Assembly (NCBI GenBank): GCA_030686995.1
Contig: CM060694.1
Span: 95,837,844 to 95,901,843, forward strand
Source: Artemisia argyi
Taxonomy: Eukaryota > Streptophyta > Magnoliopsida > Asterales > Asteraceae
Length of the DNA stretch: 64,000 bases
Direction of reading: 5' to 3'
Every line of letters begins with the position of its first letter. Position 1 is the stretch's first letter. Below, one piece after another: positions 1 through 11,515 of this stretch. The translations under genes and the position numbers were made by a program. The notes beneath the pieces are model-generated. The model did no database searches. It was not told the origin of the DNA and saw only the letters and a list, made by a program, of their open reading frames with translations.

Positions 1-159
1 TCAACATTTCTGACAGAGTAGGCCTGGTGGCCGTCAGACTTGAACCTTGTTAGAGCTCAATAGCTCACACGATAAGAATCATCATCTTTTCACCGATACA
101 ACTTCAGAGACCAACACAAACTGAACTTCGGGACGAAGTTCCTTTTAAGGGGGTGAGAC
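1..159 (+). mobile_element. 3' internal end and polypurine tract of a Ty3/gypsy element
   Basis: This short stretch runs directly into the LTR that starts at 160 and ends in a purine-rich tract (ccttttaagggggtgagac at about 141-159). That is where plus-strand priming lies in LTR retrotransposons. The tract resembles the 3' end of Tekay/Del-type chromoviruses. No ORF is readable here. The rest of the element lies left of the window. Clade is inferred from the tract and LTR style only. Confidence 0.6.
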
Positions 160-185
160 TGTAACAACCCGCATTTTCGGGACAT

Positions 186-360
186 TTCTCCTATTCACTA
201 TTCATCGGTTACTATTCATCATTTACTATTCACCGTTCACTATTCATCATTTACTATTCATCGTTTTCGGAGTCAGTTTGTGATTCCGAGAAGCGTTCAA
301 AAATTTTACTATTCATATGACACTATTCATTCCCGAAGGGAAATCACTATTCATGATCAA
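186..360 (+). repeat. ACTATTCATC-type short repeats in U3 of LTR-A
   Basis: The motif ACTATTCAT or ACTATTCAC recurs about every 12-25 bp near the 5' end of the LTR. The same motif, reverse-complemented as GTGAATAGT, recurs at 39758-39795 near the 5' end of the related minus-strand LTR. Conservation between diverged LTRs suggests a U3 enhancer-like array, which is an inference. Confidence 0.55.
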
Positions 361-1008
361 CGTTCGTCTTTTCGTAAACTGAGTTTACGAGTCTTTAAAT
401 TCGCGTAACCAGTTAGGTTTAGCTGCGAATTCATGTATCATTCATTAATGACACTTCATATAGACTGGAATAGTCTACACATCATCATCACATTAGTTAC
501 TACACGGATATGCATTATTTCCATTTACGTATGCTTAATTTGTAATTAACGATACCACTCAGTTTTACTACTAACGTATACCCAATACTTCCGACTATGA
601 TCCTAACATATTTACATACTCATAATAATAATATAAAAATTATATTATTAATTTACCCGGTGTTTTGAAATCAATGGCTATATTTTTACGGTCGGAGCCC
701 ATTATTCCGTCGGTTTGCGTTATCTCAATACGATAATTATTTCAACACCCGATTCTCATCAGGAATAATATTTTACAACTTTTACAACTTCGTCGTATTT
801 TATTTCACCTCGGTAACATTTATTTTTAGTTAACTCGGTACCCGATAACACCTAATACATAAAACCAACTAATACTTACACTTTGGGGACAAGCTCAATT
901 AATGAGCCACCAACAAACCTCCCCTTTTTACTCCTTGTTTCCCTCCTTTTGCCACCCATATGTCCCCCCCTTGGACCAACTTTTTGACCACCATTAATGC
1001 TAGACCCA

Positions 1009-1016
1009 TATAAATA
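1009..1016 (+). promoter_or_regulatory. TATA box of LTR-A
   Basis: TATAAATA in the context CCCATATAAATACTCC lies about 850 bp into the LTR and is followed about 30 bp later by a C/A-rich stretch suited to transcription start. This would make U3 about 0.88 kb and leave a long R/U5. Confidence 0.5.
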
Positions 1017-2900
1017 CTCCTTTCCACCACATTTCATCACATTAACACTTCATTTTTACACCAACAAAATGCTCTCTTCTCTCCTTCCTTGTGTGTGTGA
1101 TCGGCCAAGAAACAACCATAAGGAGAATCCATAAACTTTTCAAGATCTAAGTGTTTATCAATTCCCAATCAAGATCTAGTTGGGGTTTTGTGGTAAAAAC
1201 CCAAGATTTTTAATCAATTTCTCATCAAATCACCTCAAATCTTCAAGTAAGCTTCAAAAACACTTTTGATCTTTTCATACTTTCATTACTTTATATTTTT
1301 ATGTATTTTCAAGAAATATTGGTAAAACATGCAAGTATGTAAGATCCATGCCACTTATTACTCATTTTGTTTTTATAAACATAGATCTATAATTTTTATT
1401 AACAATCTCATGAGATCCACCATTTTTGGTGAAGACTAGGAACCCATGACACCCTAAGAAGGTGTATGGTAGGATTGGGTATTTGTGGTGTTGATTTGAG
1501 ATAGTTTGGTTAAGCTTTGAACAACCCTTGAACTAGGAAAGTTGATTTTTACAACTATATAAAAGCTACTGTCCCTTTTTGTGAAACGTGGGAAAATCAG
1601 TGGGTTTTGGGTAACTTTGGACTAAAGGTTTAGAAAATACATTCCGAGACGAAACTATGGCCGAAAACGGGGATAAAATCCGAGTTACGACGAAAAAGAT
1701 ATGCTATTTTCAAGATTTACGACGAAAACTATATTTTCTGAAATATTGAATCTGTCCCGATTTTTCTAGCTAAGAAAACTGAGATTAAATGATATCTTGA
1801 CTAGCCGAGACCTTGAAAAACCTAAAGTATACTTGATTACCTTCGCGGGGATATAAAGAACATAGAAAACGGGCTTATAACGAAAAAGATACAAGTGTTT
1901 GAAATCCGACGATATATATATATATATTTCCATCAGCTTTGTACACTAATAGAGTTTTGACGTAAACTGTCTTTGCCAGACACCACTTTCACGGCTGTTT
2001 TTCTTTATGATCGGATCAGTTTGAGTCCGAGCCGTAGTTTTATGAAATCAAGATCTCCCAGCAAGCTTTTCAAATCAATTGGCCGTTTGATCATTGGACT
2101 TGTAACGAATAAACTACGACCTCATCTATATACCCGATAAACTATATATTTTGACAGCTTTGCTATAATGAAATTTTCTAAGTGTTGAACATAATATTTT
2201 CAAATAGCAACAATAAGAGTCGATTCTCTCATTGATCAAGACCCGTATAGCCAAAAGTTAAATAACACGACTTCAAGATATTGTTACAAGGTTTTCAAAA
2301 ACGCCGAGTTTCATCATTAACCCTTAACGTACAACATTTCACGACTTGTTTTGCGAGGCCATTTTGGGCATATTTTCAAGTAATGAAAATGTTATTTTTG
2401 CGACGAAAACCTTATATTTGCCGATAGAACACCAAACGAGGATCGTGGAGTACCATTTCAACATATTTACCTGAAAAGTGGTTATTAACCTAACGAGACG
2501 TCAAAGACGTATTTGTCGACGATAAACGTTATTTTTAAAACTAATGAGTGGTATCGATAACATACGTACTTGCATGTGTAGCATCATTTCGTTTCTTACA
2601 TTAGAAACTATCATTCATATTAGGTTGCAATTAGAGATCGTGCCTCATTTCAGTGTATCCACTTTTGTCATCATAGCTATCGCACCAGGTGAGTTCATAC
2701 CCCCTACTTTTACCTGTTTTTATAACTGTTTTGGGGGAGAATACATGCTCGTTTTTTACTAAACTTAATGCTTGAATGCGCAATTTTTTACTTAAACACT
2801 ACTGTTCTTTGAAGGCTTGATTGATTATTTAAATGCACCTATGGGTATATCAGTTGCATACTTGATTATTTTTCTCGCATACACAAGCGTTTGATAAATA

Positions 2901-3066
2901 TGCAACACACTTTATGAACTCTTGCTTTTATGCAACACACTTTATGAACTCTTGCTTTTATGCAACACACTTTATGAACACTTGCTTTTATGCAACACAC
3001 TTTATGAACTCTTGCTTTTGTGCAACACACTTTATGAACTATTGCGTTTATGCAAACACTTTTATG
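2901..3066 (+). repeat. 30-bp minisatellite in LTR-A
   Basis: Copies of tgcaacacactttatgaact plus 10 bp begin at 2901, 2931, 2961, 2991, 3021 and (degenerate) 3051, an exact 30-bp period. Because 30 is divisible by three, both strands carry decapeptide-repeat ORFs. These are read as a by-product of the repeat and not as genes. Confidence 0.9.
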
Positions 3067-3853
3067 GACCATACTGAAACTTATGTTTTATCTAAACTAT
3101 TACACGGATTAGCCTAAGCCCTTGAATCCCACTATGCCCAAACTCATGAACCGTCAATTTCTGCTGGGAAGCGCGAATGTTATAAATAGATCTATTGGTG
3201 GTGACTCCCCCGTTCGGTTTGACCGGATAGGCAAACGCGAGCGTATAACATGTCGAATTACAAGTGTAACGGGATAAACACTTGCCGGACCTTTATATTT
3301 AACATGCTTCTAGAGCATGCACACTGTTATAGCTTCGGTTGCATGAACTTAGTGCTAGCGTAATAGACTATTTTTCTATGTGATATTATATCTGTTGTAA
3401 TGATCACATACTCTACTCATAGTCCACAATCCTGATTTTACTGTAAGGTAAACTTTATTTTTATGACATTGTGAGTTACACAATGGTCACAAAACTCTCT
3501 ATTGTACTCACAACACTATTGTTTTTATACAAACTTATGAACTCACCAACCTCGTGTTGACACTCTTTAGCATGTATTTTCAGGTTTTAAGCAATGGTAC
3601 GCTACTGGAGGTTTTGGCAGGGCATGGCATGGTTATAGAAGACTCTGATTATTCATTTGGGGACCGTTTAAAAGTATTTTAAAGGCCTACTTCCGCACTA
3701 TTATTAAAAATGTAAATTCAACATTTTTGATTAAGTTATTTTATTCTAAATGATTCAAGTGAAAACCATTTTTGAACTTGTTTTGTAATACCAATTGAGT
3801 TACACCCCAGCTACACGTATGCTTCCGCTGGACCCGATTATGGGGGTGTGACA

Positions 3854-5806
3854 AGTGGTAATGCCACTAATCTTCTCTCCCATAGGATCAAAAGTAAAGG
3901 CTTCAAATTCCGGTATAGGGTCATCGGAGAGAATGTCACTATCCTTTATGGGGATAGGAGATGAAATAGGTTTCTCTTTGAAAGCCTCGATTTTAGAAAT
4001 GAGGAGATTGACTTTCATTAATGTTGCACGAAGTGCTTCATCTTTGATTTCAGTGTCAATCTCATCATTCTCTTCTTCTAAGCTAACTAGCTCAGAAGGT
4101 AATCCTTCCACATGACTGATGTCTCCAAAAGATAAAGAATTTTCATCAGCATGTGAAGTACTAAGCTCGATGTTGGGATTAGAGTTTAAAAGATTTTCAT
4201 TTTCTCCCATATCGGCTTCGAGATCAAGGAGACCATCATCATTTCCCAAAGGAAGTGGATTGATGTGAGTAAGTTCGTTTGTGAACTCCTCAATAAGAGG
4301 GTCAACATCCGAATGAGGCAATGGTGCCTCCTCATACTCAACTTCTCCATAAGATGTACAATCATCATTAAAATCGGAGAAAGTCTCAAAATGATCTTTT
4401 GGATTTTCAGGGTGAGCAGGTAGATCACACACATGATCAAAAGTCCCTTGTGACTCTCTTGGGATTGGGACAAGGATCTCAGCACTAGACTTTATTAATT
4501 CGTCCGATTCCTTATTAGGAACAGTGCTAAGATGCTCATCCCCCATGATTAGAGAGTGAGTGTGAACTTCGGGTGTGATAACAGCAGACTGAGGGAGTTG
4601 AGAAGGACTAGCAGTCATGGTTTCTACAAGTTCCATGATTTCTACTGCTAGAGATTCAATCATAATCTTTTCTCCCTGTATTTCTACTGAAGCAGTTTCA
4701 AGAGGTTTCTCAGACACCTTTGGGATTGGAACAAGGTTATCAATCTCCTCAAGAGAATTGCTTTTGACTTCCTTGTCCCCCATTGGCAAGATATCTGAAG
4801 TTTTCTTAGGTTTTACCTCTTGAAATGGCTCATCCTCATCACTTTCATCCTCATAATAAAATGAGTTAACAGGAGGCTTTTGTTTTCTAAGAATCAAATC
4901 CTGAAGACAGTTTATACTATCTTGAATGGTTTTGTTGAATTGAGTTTGATTCATAATAAATTCAGCTCTAGCTAACTCGTCCTGAGACGGTGGTTGAGGG
5001 TTTGTGTATTGTGAGGGCTGGTTAAAACCAAATTCATGATTGTTACAAGGAACCTGTTCATAGACAAAATGATCCCTAATTTGACAATCAGAGCTGTAGT
5101 GAGGGCCTCCACAATACTCACAACAGTAAAACTGTTGAGTCTGGCTTGGTGTATTTTGATACGAAGCATTATTGAGATTAGGATAATATGATTCTTGCTC
5201 GTATGAATGTGATGGGTAGTTTGAAAAATTTGAGGAGTTGTTGAATGAGTTTTGATTAGGATCATAAGCAAATGAATTACTCGATCCACAGAACAAACAA
5301 CTCCCGTCTCGAACATCGTTACCACATTGTACACATGTACACCAACGACATGGAAAACCGAAAAGCGGCTCACCACAACCAACACAGGGAATAAAAGCCG
5401 GAGGTGGGACAAGTGGTGTGCTCTTAGAGCTAGCAATTTCCACCACTTCCGTTATAGTCTCGGGTTTTTGTTTTTGATAAACGTGAAGATTGGGTAAGTC
5501 GTTATTTTCAGTCACTGCCCTAAGCTCTGTACGTTTGCTTGACAAACTTTTAACCGTAAACCGTGAAAGGTTAGGGTCAATTCTTGACAATTTAGGAGCA
5601 ATTGTGAGCTTAGGGGAAAGTACCGGGTCCTTAGTCATCCCGGTTTCATGATCCCTTTCCCTCACTGGAGAGGGAATAGGAATCGATGGTCCATCGTAAT
5701 CAACACGACATCTCGATATCTTTGACAAGGCCATAAGTTTTTCAATGTTGCTCTCATAGGCCCTTTGTTCCAAGAAATCGTCATCGAGAGATGTCATTAG
5801 AATCAA
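3854..5806 (-). pseudogene. Cys-rich gag-like ORF, unit 1, interrupted by LTR-A
   Basis: The ORF opens at 5806 (a second Met at 5797 is equally possible) and stays open for about 651 codons until the gypsy LTR inserted at 3853/3854, which adds a foreign tail. Residues 141-173 hold a cluster of CxxC pairs resembling a zinc ribbon. Residues 229-241 form a zinc-knuckle-like C-x2-C-x3-H-x4-C, one residue shorter than the standard retroviral knuckle. An Asn/Tyr/Ser-rich linker lies between them, and a long acidic Glu/Asp-rich region follows. This suggests a nucleic-acid-binding gag-like protein of a non-autonomous element. Unlike unit 2 it lacks the premature stop. It resembles predicted Asteraceae retroelement proteins, from memory only. 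Confidence 0.65.
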
Positions 5807-6476
5807 TTACGGGATAAGTGGAAGAAGTGAGAATCAAAATGATAGAGGGTAAAGGGATGAAGAATCAAAAATGTGAGAGGGTAAAGGTGAATATTTTTGG
5901 TATTTTCGGGAAACATATTTAGTGCACATGCACCAAAAACAATTTTTCAAAACAAATTTGAGGCAAAACCACAGTGAACTTAAACCAGAAATCACAAGTG
6001 AATGGCTTCTTTGAAAAAGGTACACCACTTACATGGATATAAAGGCAAGTTTTAATCTTAAGTTTGAGAACTTATTATGGGTTTATTAATTAATTTGAAA
6101 AACTGATTTAGGCTTATGGGTGTGTGTGCAGAAAACTTGGGAATATTTTTGGAACTGATTCGTTAACCGAAATCGTCCCTTTAAGATTACTCGCAGGCTG
6201 GCGGGAGGAAGTAAATAGGTTTCCTCTTCAGTTCGCAATTTAATGTCAGAACTTACCTTAAACCAACTGTTTCAGGTTGTAATCTTAAAGAACACGAAGT
6301 AATTTAACTTCACAGTTTGTTTTTGATTGTTTTTAATTTTTTTGGTGTTTTTCAACACTTCAGGAGAAGTATTAATGAACGTTTTTTTTGATATGATTGA
6401 GTTTTTACAAAAACTTTTTACAGGGAGGGTTTTGAAAATCACTAAACTTAAAACGATTTTATAAAACACGCAACAA

Positions 6477-6496
6477 CCTCCCCGGCAGCGGCGCCA
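6477..6496 (-). promoter_or_regulatory. Primer-binding site, unit 1
   Basis: On the minus strand this reads TGGCGCCGCTGCCGGGGAGG, close to the tRNA-derived PBS of Athila/Tat elements. It lies 9 bp inside the LTR end at 6506, as expected for minus-strand priming. Confidence 0.8.
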
Positions 6497-9475
6497 AATT
6501 TTTATTGAACCTGAACCACCTAATTATTATTGACCAAGGTCAACAAGTCAAAGACAGCCTAGAATCAATACTCCGTGGATAGTATAGTGTTTCCCCGGGT
6601 CGTTAAAGTCCCAGCGAGATTGAAATGGTGCTTTTGGAATCGTTTATGAGTGAGTGGGACTGAGGACAGTAGCCCAGATGATATGGAATTGATTTTGCTA
6701 CTGTTATTTTGGTATTAGCAAACAGATATAATATTCACAATAATCAGATACCAGATATATGCACAAATTCACAATTAAGATCACGTATCGGACTGGAAAA
6801 GTGGGTTTTTGGTAATTATCAAACTACAGGGGGTGCTTTTGACACTTTTCAAAACTTAAAATTAAAAATGAAAAAGAAATTATAAAAGTGATTAAAATAA
6901 TATTAAACTACTATTTAATTAATTAAACTATTTAAAATCTAAATTAAAACCTAATTTAAATAAACTAAAAATGACAAATGATTTAAATTAAACTAAAAAT
7001 TAATAGAAATATTTTCTAAACCTAAATTAGAACTTGAAGAAAGTATAAAAAATTAAAAATAATATTTTTGTCTTTTTGTGGTTTTGTAATTAATTAAAAA
7101 CTATTTAACTTAATTAAGCTAATTAAACTACTTTTAATTTATATTAATACTAAATTAACTTGGAAAATTAAGATAAAATTTATAAAATTACTTAACCATC
7201 ACAGGAATCCTACAAAATTATAAAAACTTTAAAAATTATGTTTTAAGATTAAACAACTAATTATTTACCTTTTAATTAACTTAAGTCTATTTTAAACAAA
7301 TAAAATAAGAAAAATAGAAAATGAACAGTAGAATATCAAAATTTATTTTCTAAAAACTTATTATACTATATTAGAACTAGGAAAATTATAAAAACTAGAT
7401 TTAACTTTATAAAAACTAATTAAGCTATTTAATACTTGATATTAATTAATAATAAAGAAAATTAAAATTAAATCTAATTAACACTAAATGACAAAATAAA
7501 AATCTGAAAAAATTATCAAAATTACTTTACTATATAAGGTATTTAATAAAAATATAAAAACATTAGTGACTTAATTAAAATATAAAAATTAAAATTAAAA
7601 TTAACTTGAATTAAATAGAAACTATCACTTACTTTAACTTGATTTTTTTTGGACTTTTCTTTTACAAACTAACTTTATACTTAAAATCAAAGACTTTTTG
7701 TGAAAACACTTTGAAAATTAGCTTATAAATAAGCTGTAAACACCCCCTTAGCTTATCAGTTGACTTTGGTTGACTGATTGGTCAAATTAGGTCAAATCAG
7801 CTTGCGTGGGTCCCACTTTGATAAAAACAGATACAAATAAGTACAATGGACTAAAATAAGCCAGAAACAATAAGCAACAAGCACACATAAGCAGAATGAA
7901 ACAAATTAAGCACTTTGCAACTTTGGAAATGAACCAGATTGGGGACAAACTATGGGGACTAAACTAGGTGGGGTCCACAAGTCCTGAGGTCAAACAAAGG
8001 CTCAACCCATTGACCCTGGTAGGAGGGGGGTTCGGAGAAACCAAGTTATGGTGTTGGGACCCACTAGGATGGCCACAAAACCACCACCAAGTGGTGGTGG
8101 TGGACTAGGTAACTGCTGGTGCAGGGGATGAACTCCCCCTGCAAGCTACTTTAGGAGCTTGTGAATTGCAGTGTAAAATTCATAAAAATGAAAGACCCAT
8201 GGAATATTAAATACTAGCTGATATACTACAATTTAAAACAAGTTTCAAGCCATGATTCTAAACAGAAAATTCTATTTAAATCTTTGAATTTTGGTAAAAA
8301 CTGGAAGCATGCATTTTTGACTTTTGATTAAAACTTAAATATTGACTTTGGGGAAGTTTAATTAGATCCTAATGACATAGAGTGATGTTATATGAGATAA
8401 TGAAACTAATTTATGCAACTAAAACAAATAATGAACTAGTTTTAATGACCTTGGACCCTATAAACCATAACAGTTAACTGTTATGGTTGTTAAGGTGGAG
8501 TTTTGACTTTTGTTTGAACAAGTGAATGGTTTTATGACTTGGATACCCTAGTTATAATGACCAAAACATGAAACAACAACTAACAACCCATAAAACTCAC
8601 CACAACCCAGTTGAAATTGCTAAACCAAACACCCCTTATACACTAACTGTTTGAACATTTACCCTATACAAACTTGATTTTTGACTCTAAATCTGAAAAA
8701 CAAGGTTCTGATAAGTTAAATCATTCTCAAGAAGCAATTTTTCAATCACCAAAAAGCAGTTGATAATAAGCAAAATCAAATAGGCTATATGAGATAATTA
8801 TGAAACAGTTAAGGTGAGGATCCAATATAAAACCAATACTCTACAAGAATTTCATCATAAGGTATTTAATAAGCAAAATGAAACTAAATTAAGCTAATCA
8901 AAACAGTAAATAAGCATGAAATAAGCTAGGGCTACAGTGACTTATGCAAATGAGGGTAAGAAAGGAACTCACAAATGCTTCCTGAGCATAACCAGGAAAA
9001 CCATGGACCACAATCACAACCTATTACTCCCCTTGGAGTCCTAAACACCCCTGCTATCCTTTCTACACAGGAGTCCAAGCATTTTCTTCTTTCTTGAGTG
9101 AATTTTTATTTTTCAGTAATTATTTAGGTATTTTTTTTTTTTGATTTTCTAGTACACTAAGTAAGACTGAAGTAAATACTTGGGAAACTTTTAATAACCA
9201 GTAAATGAGATTAAATAAGCTTTAAATGACACCGAACAACAACAATTAACAACTTTAAATGAATTTGTCAAATTCAATCAAATTTGCTAATATTGGATAA
9301 TCAAAAGAGGACTTGAATTAAAGAGTAAATAAGGTTTGCATTACACTACCTTAACTGAGTACAACAGGTTTTAATTGAAAATTATAACTGAAATTTGAAA
9401 TTACACTAATACGATTTTTCTAAACTAAAATTAAACTAATTAACTAACTGCCTTCTCTCTTCTGCTTCTTCCTTG

Positions 9476-9483
9476 CTTTTATA
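9476..9483 (-). promoter_or_regulatory. TATA box of the shared LTR
   Basis: On the minus strand GATGCTATAAAAGCAAGG contains a strong TATAAAA. The same site is kept in the shorter LTR at 15483-15490. It places the transcription start near 9450 on the minus strand. Confidence 0.55.
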
Positions 9484-10073
9484 GCATCCAAATGTGTCTT
9501 GTGGGTCCCACAGGTCTTTTCCCAGCTATAATTTCATCCATTGGATGAGCAAAAGTAATCATGGCCATTTAACCATTTTGGCGGGAAAAACGGCTTGAGC
9601 AATTGGGGACTGTGAGGGCATTTATTGGTCGATTTTAGAGGTGGAGGGGACAATTGGGTGAGATGGTGGGAAAAGGAGGTGGAGTTTGAGTGTTGCAGGG
9701 TGTTTTGCAGGGTAGTATGGGTGGTGGAGTTGTAGGTGTGAGGGTGGATGTAAGGGTGCCACATGGCATCCCCTGGGGTAAACCCATGGGGTGGGTTTTG
9801 GTTTAGGATTGGTGGAAATGAGAGGTTGTGGAGGTGGTGAAGCAAGTGGTGAAATGGTGAGGTGGAGTTGCAAGTAGCAGGGGAGAGGAGGTTGGGGATG
9901 GTTTGGTCAACGCGGGTCAATGGTTTGACCCCGTGTTTATTTAAAACGGTTTTAATTTTTGGGCTAAGGGTTGGGCCTGGGTAAGTGTTTTGGACTGGAT
10001 TTGGTGTTTTGTTTATTTTTTTTGGAATTGGTATAAATGTTGGATCCGGATTGTATTTTTGGCCCATATATCA

Positions 10074-10562
10074 CAAGGACTAAAAATGCAATTTTCTGGA
10101 ACTTTGAGGATCTATTTTGCCATCATTCCAAACTTCTTATAAGGGCTAAACCTGTCAAATATGGTTAGTACAAGTACCATAAATGAATAATTTTCCATTT
10201 TTAAACTTTAGGGACCAAATCTGTCAATTCCACAAACTCCAGGGACCAAACCTGTAATTTTTTGATTTTTGAAGGGTTTAATTTGTAACTTCTCAAAAGT
10301 TATCATAAGGACCAATTTTGTCATTTTAGAATAGTATAAGGTTTATTTTTCACATTTTCCATTTTTCAAAACCTTAGGGACTATTTTTGACATTTTTCAA
10401 AGTTGAGGGACCAAAGTTGTAAATATGTGATTTTAAACTTTAAAGGACTATTTCTTACAACTTATGAATCCCAAGGACCTTTTATGACATTTGTACAAGT
10501 TTTGATTTACCAGGAACTAGTTTTGCAAATTTATGAAACTTGAGGGGACTGAAACTGCCAAT
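10074..10562. repeat. Degenerate array of AGGGACCAAATTTGTCA-like units
   Basis: About twelve variants of a 20-25-bp phrase (rrGGACYaaattTGTcAtttt) follow each other at irregular 28-70-bp spacing, at about 10074, 10142, 10209, 10241, 10276, 10307, 10377, 10405, 10444, 10473, 10511 and 10541. The same array is in the second LTR at 16081-16568. It occupies U3 upstream of the TATA box on the minus strand. Confidence 0.6.
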
Positions 10563-10727
10563 TATGCAAACTTTGTACGTTTTTCATTTGTTTTTGCATA
10601 TTTTGTGTTTGAAACATATAAAACACACCTCTAAGATATTTTAAGTATTTTGATACATATTTGGGTGTTTTTGTATGTTTTGGCAGCTCAGATTGGTATA
10701 AAATGATGAGTATTTACACACTCATCA

Positions 10728-11515
10728 ATCCCCCACACTAAACTATTGCTAGTCCCTAGCAATCTTTTGAGGAAAATTAATGGATTTGAAACTCTTTACC
10801 AAAAGCCATCACTTCTGGAGTAGCCAGGTGTAAGAACTGTGGCACACCTGATAACCGTGTGATTTTGAGCAAACCACCAGCTGTCAACGGATTTGATTTG
10901 TCTTTACCAAAAGCCGTTTGCTTCTGGACTAGCCAGCATCTTGATGGACTAAGTCAACATCTTGGTGAGCTGAATACCAATTATGGATTTTCCACTGCCT
11001 TTACCACAAGCCATAATCTTGTGGGCTAGCCAACTCATTTGCTTATGAGGATGCGGGGGAGCTGAGGAACCATGCAATTTTTGGCAAACTGCCAGCCATC
11101 AACGGGTTTGAGATGTCTTTACCAAGAGCCGTTTGCTCCTGGACTAGCCAATCCATTTGTCATTTAGACTTTGGCGGACTGATTACCACAAAAATATTGA
11201 GCTTTAGTGAAAAATTTTTGAAAATTTTGGTAAAAAACGGGGGTATAAGATAGTAAAATATGATCAAATTCGCTAGAATAGCGAATACCCCCCCACACTA
11301 ATCATGAATATTGTCCTCAATATTCAAAGTCCCGGCTATTATGCCGACTCTTTGAACGTAAAAAGGGCAATATTACAAGCTAAATGTGGAAACACAATTT
11401 TGTTTTTCACTTTTGTAACCACAGCATGGGGGACTCCCCCACACTTAGGGTGAAAACCCTATAAGCATGCTACTGTTTTTGTTTACCGAGTCGCTAGCTT
11501 GACTCGACCCCGAAT
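10728..11515 (-). mobile_element. 3' internal region with PPT and four diverged repeats
   Basis: There is no credible ORF. The PPT abuts the LTR at 10728-10740. The phrase CTTTACCAAAAGCC...CTGGACTAGCCA recurs at 10794, 10902, 10999 and 11117 (spacing 108, 97 and 118 bp). The 10902 and 11117 copies share a longer flank. A second pyrimidine-rich run, gaataccccccccacacta, sits near 11283-11301. On the minus strand it resembles a second PPT-like tract. Confidence 0.6.

Larger units (their letters stand above)
160..3853 (+). mobile_element. Ty3/gypsy 3' LTR (LTR-A), 3.69 kb
   Basis: The LTR starts TGTAACAACCCGC right after a polypurine tract and ends GGGGGTGTGACA, giving TGT...ACA ends. Beyond 3853 the sequence switches to the interior of a different element (ORF on the minus strand), matching uninterrupted sequence at 12038. 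This LTR therefore inserted into that ORF. It belongs to the same family group as the minus-strand LTRs at 36766-39838 and 59784-63576, which share the TTCCGCT...GGGGGTGTNACA 3' end. It holds a TATA box, ACTATTCA repeats near its start and a 30-bp minisatellite. The small ORFs in it are repeat-driven and not judged coding. Confidence 0.8.
6506..10727 (-). mobile_element. Full-length LTR shared by both tandem units (4.2 kb)
   Basis: On the minus strand the LTR begins TGATGAGTGTGTAAATAC at 10727 and ends GGTTCAGGTTCA at 6506. It is bounded by a PPT (TAGTGTGGGGGAT) on one side and the PBS on the other. The 6.85-7.7 kb part is extremely AT-rich. A TATA box lies at 9476-9483 (minus), so 10727-9484 is U3. 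A degenerate GGACYAAA-type repeat array fills 10074-10560. The 177-aa and 83-aa minus ORFs at 9534-10067 lie in U3 and are Pro/His/Thr-rich. They are not called as genes. Confidence 0.8.

Noticed and set aside
2914..3117. 67-aa and 68-aa decapeptide ORFs on both strands
   Set aside because: By-product of the 30-bp minisatellite in an LTR.
9534..10067. 177-aa Pro/His/Thr-rich minus ORF, repeated at 15541-16074
   Set aside because: It lies in LTR U3 upstream of the TATA box, has no recognisable domain, and its conservation is explained by LTR identity.
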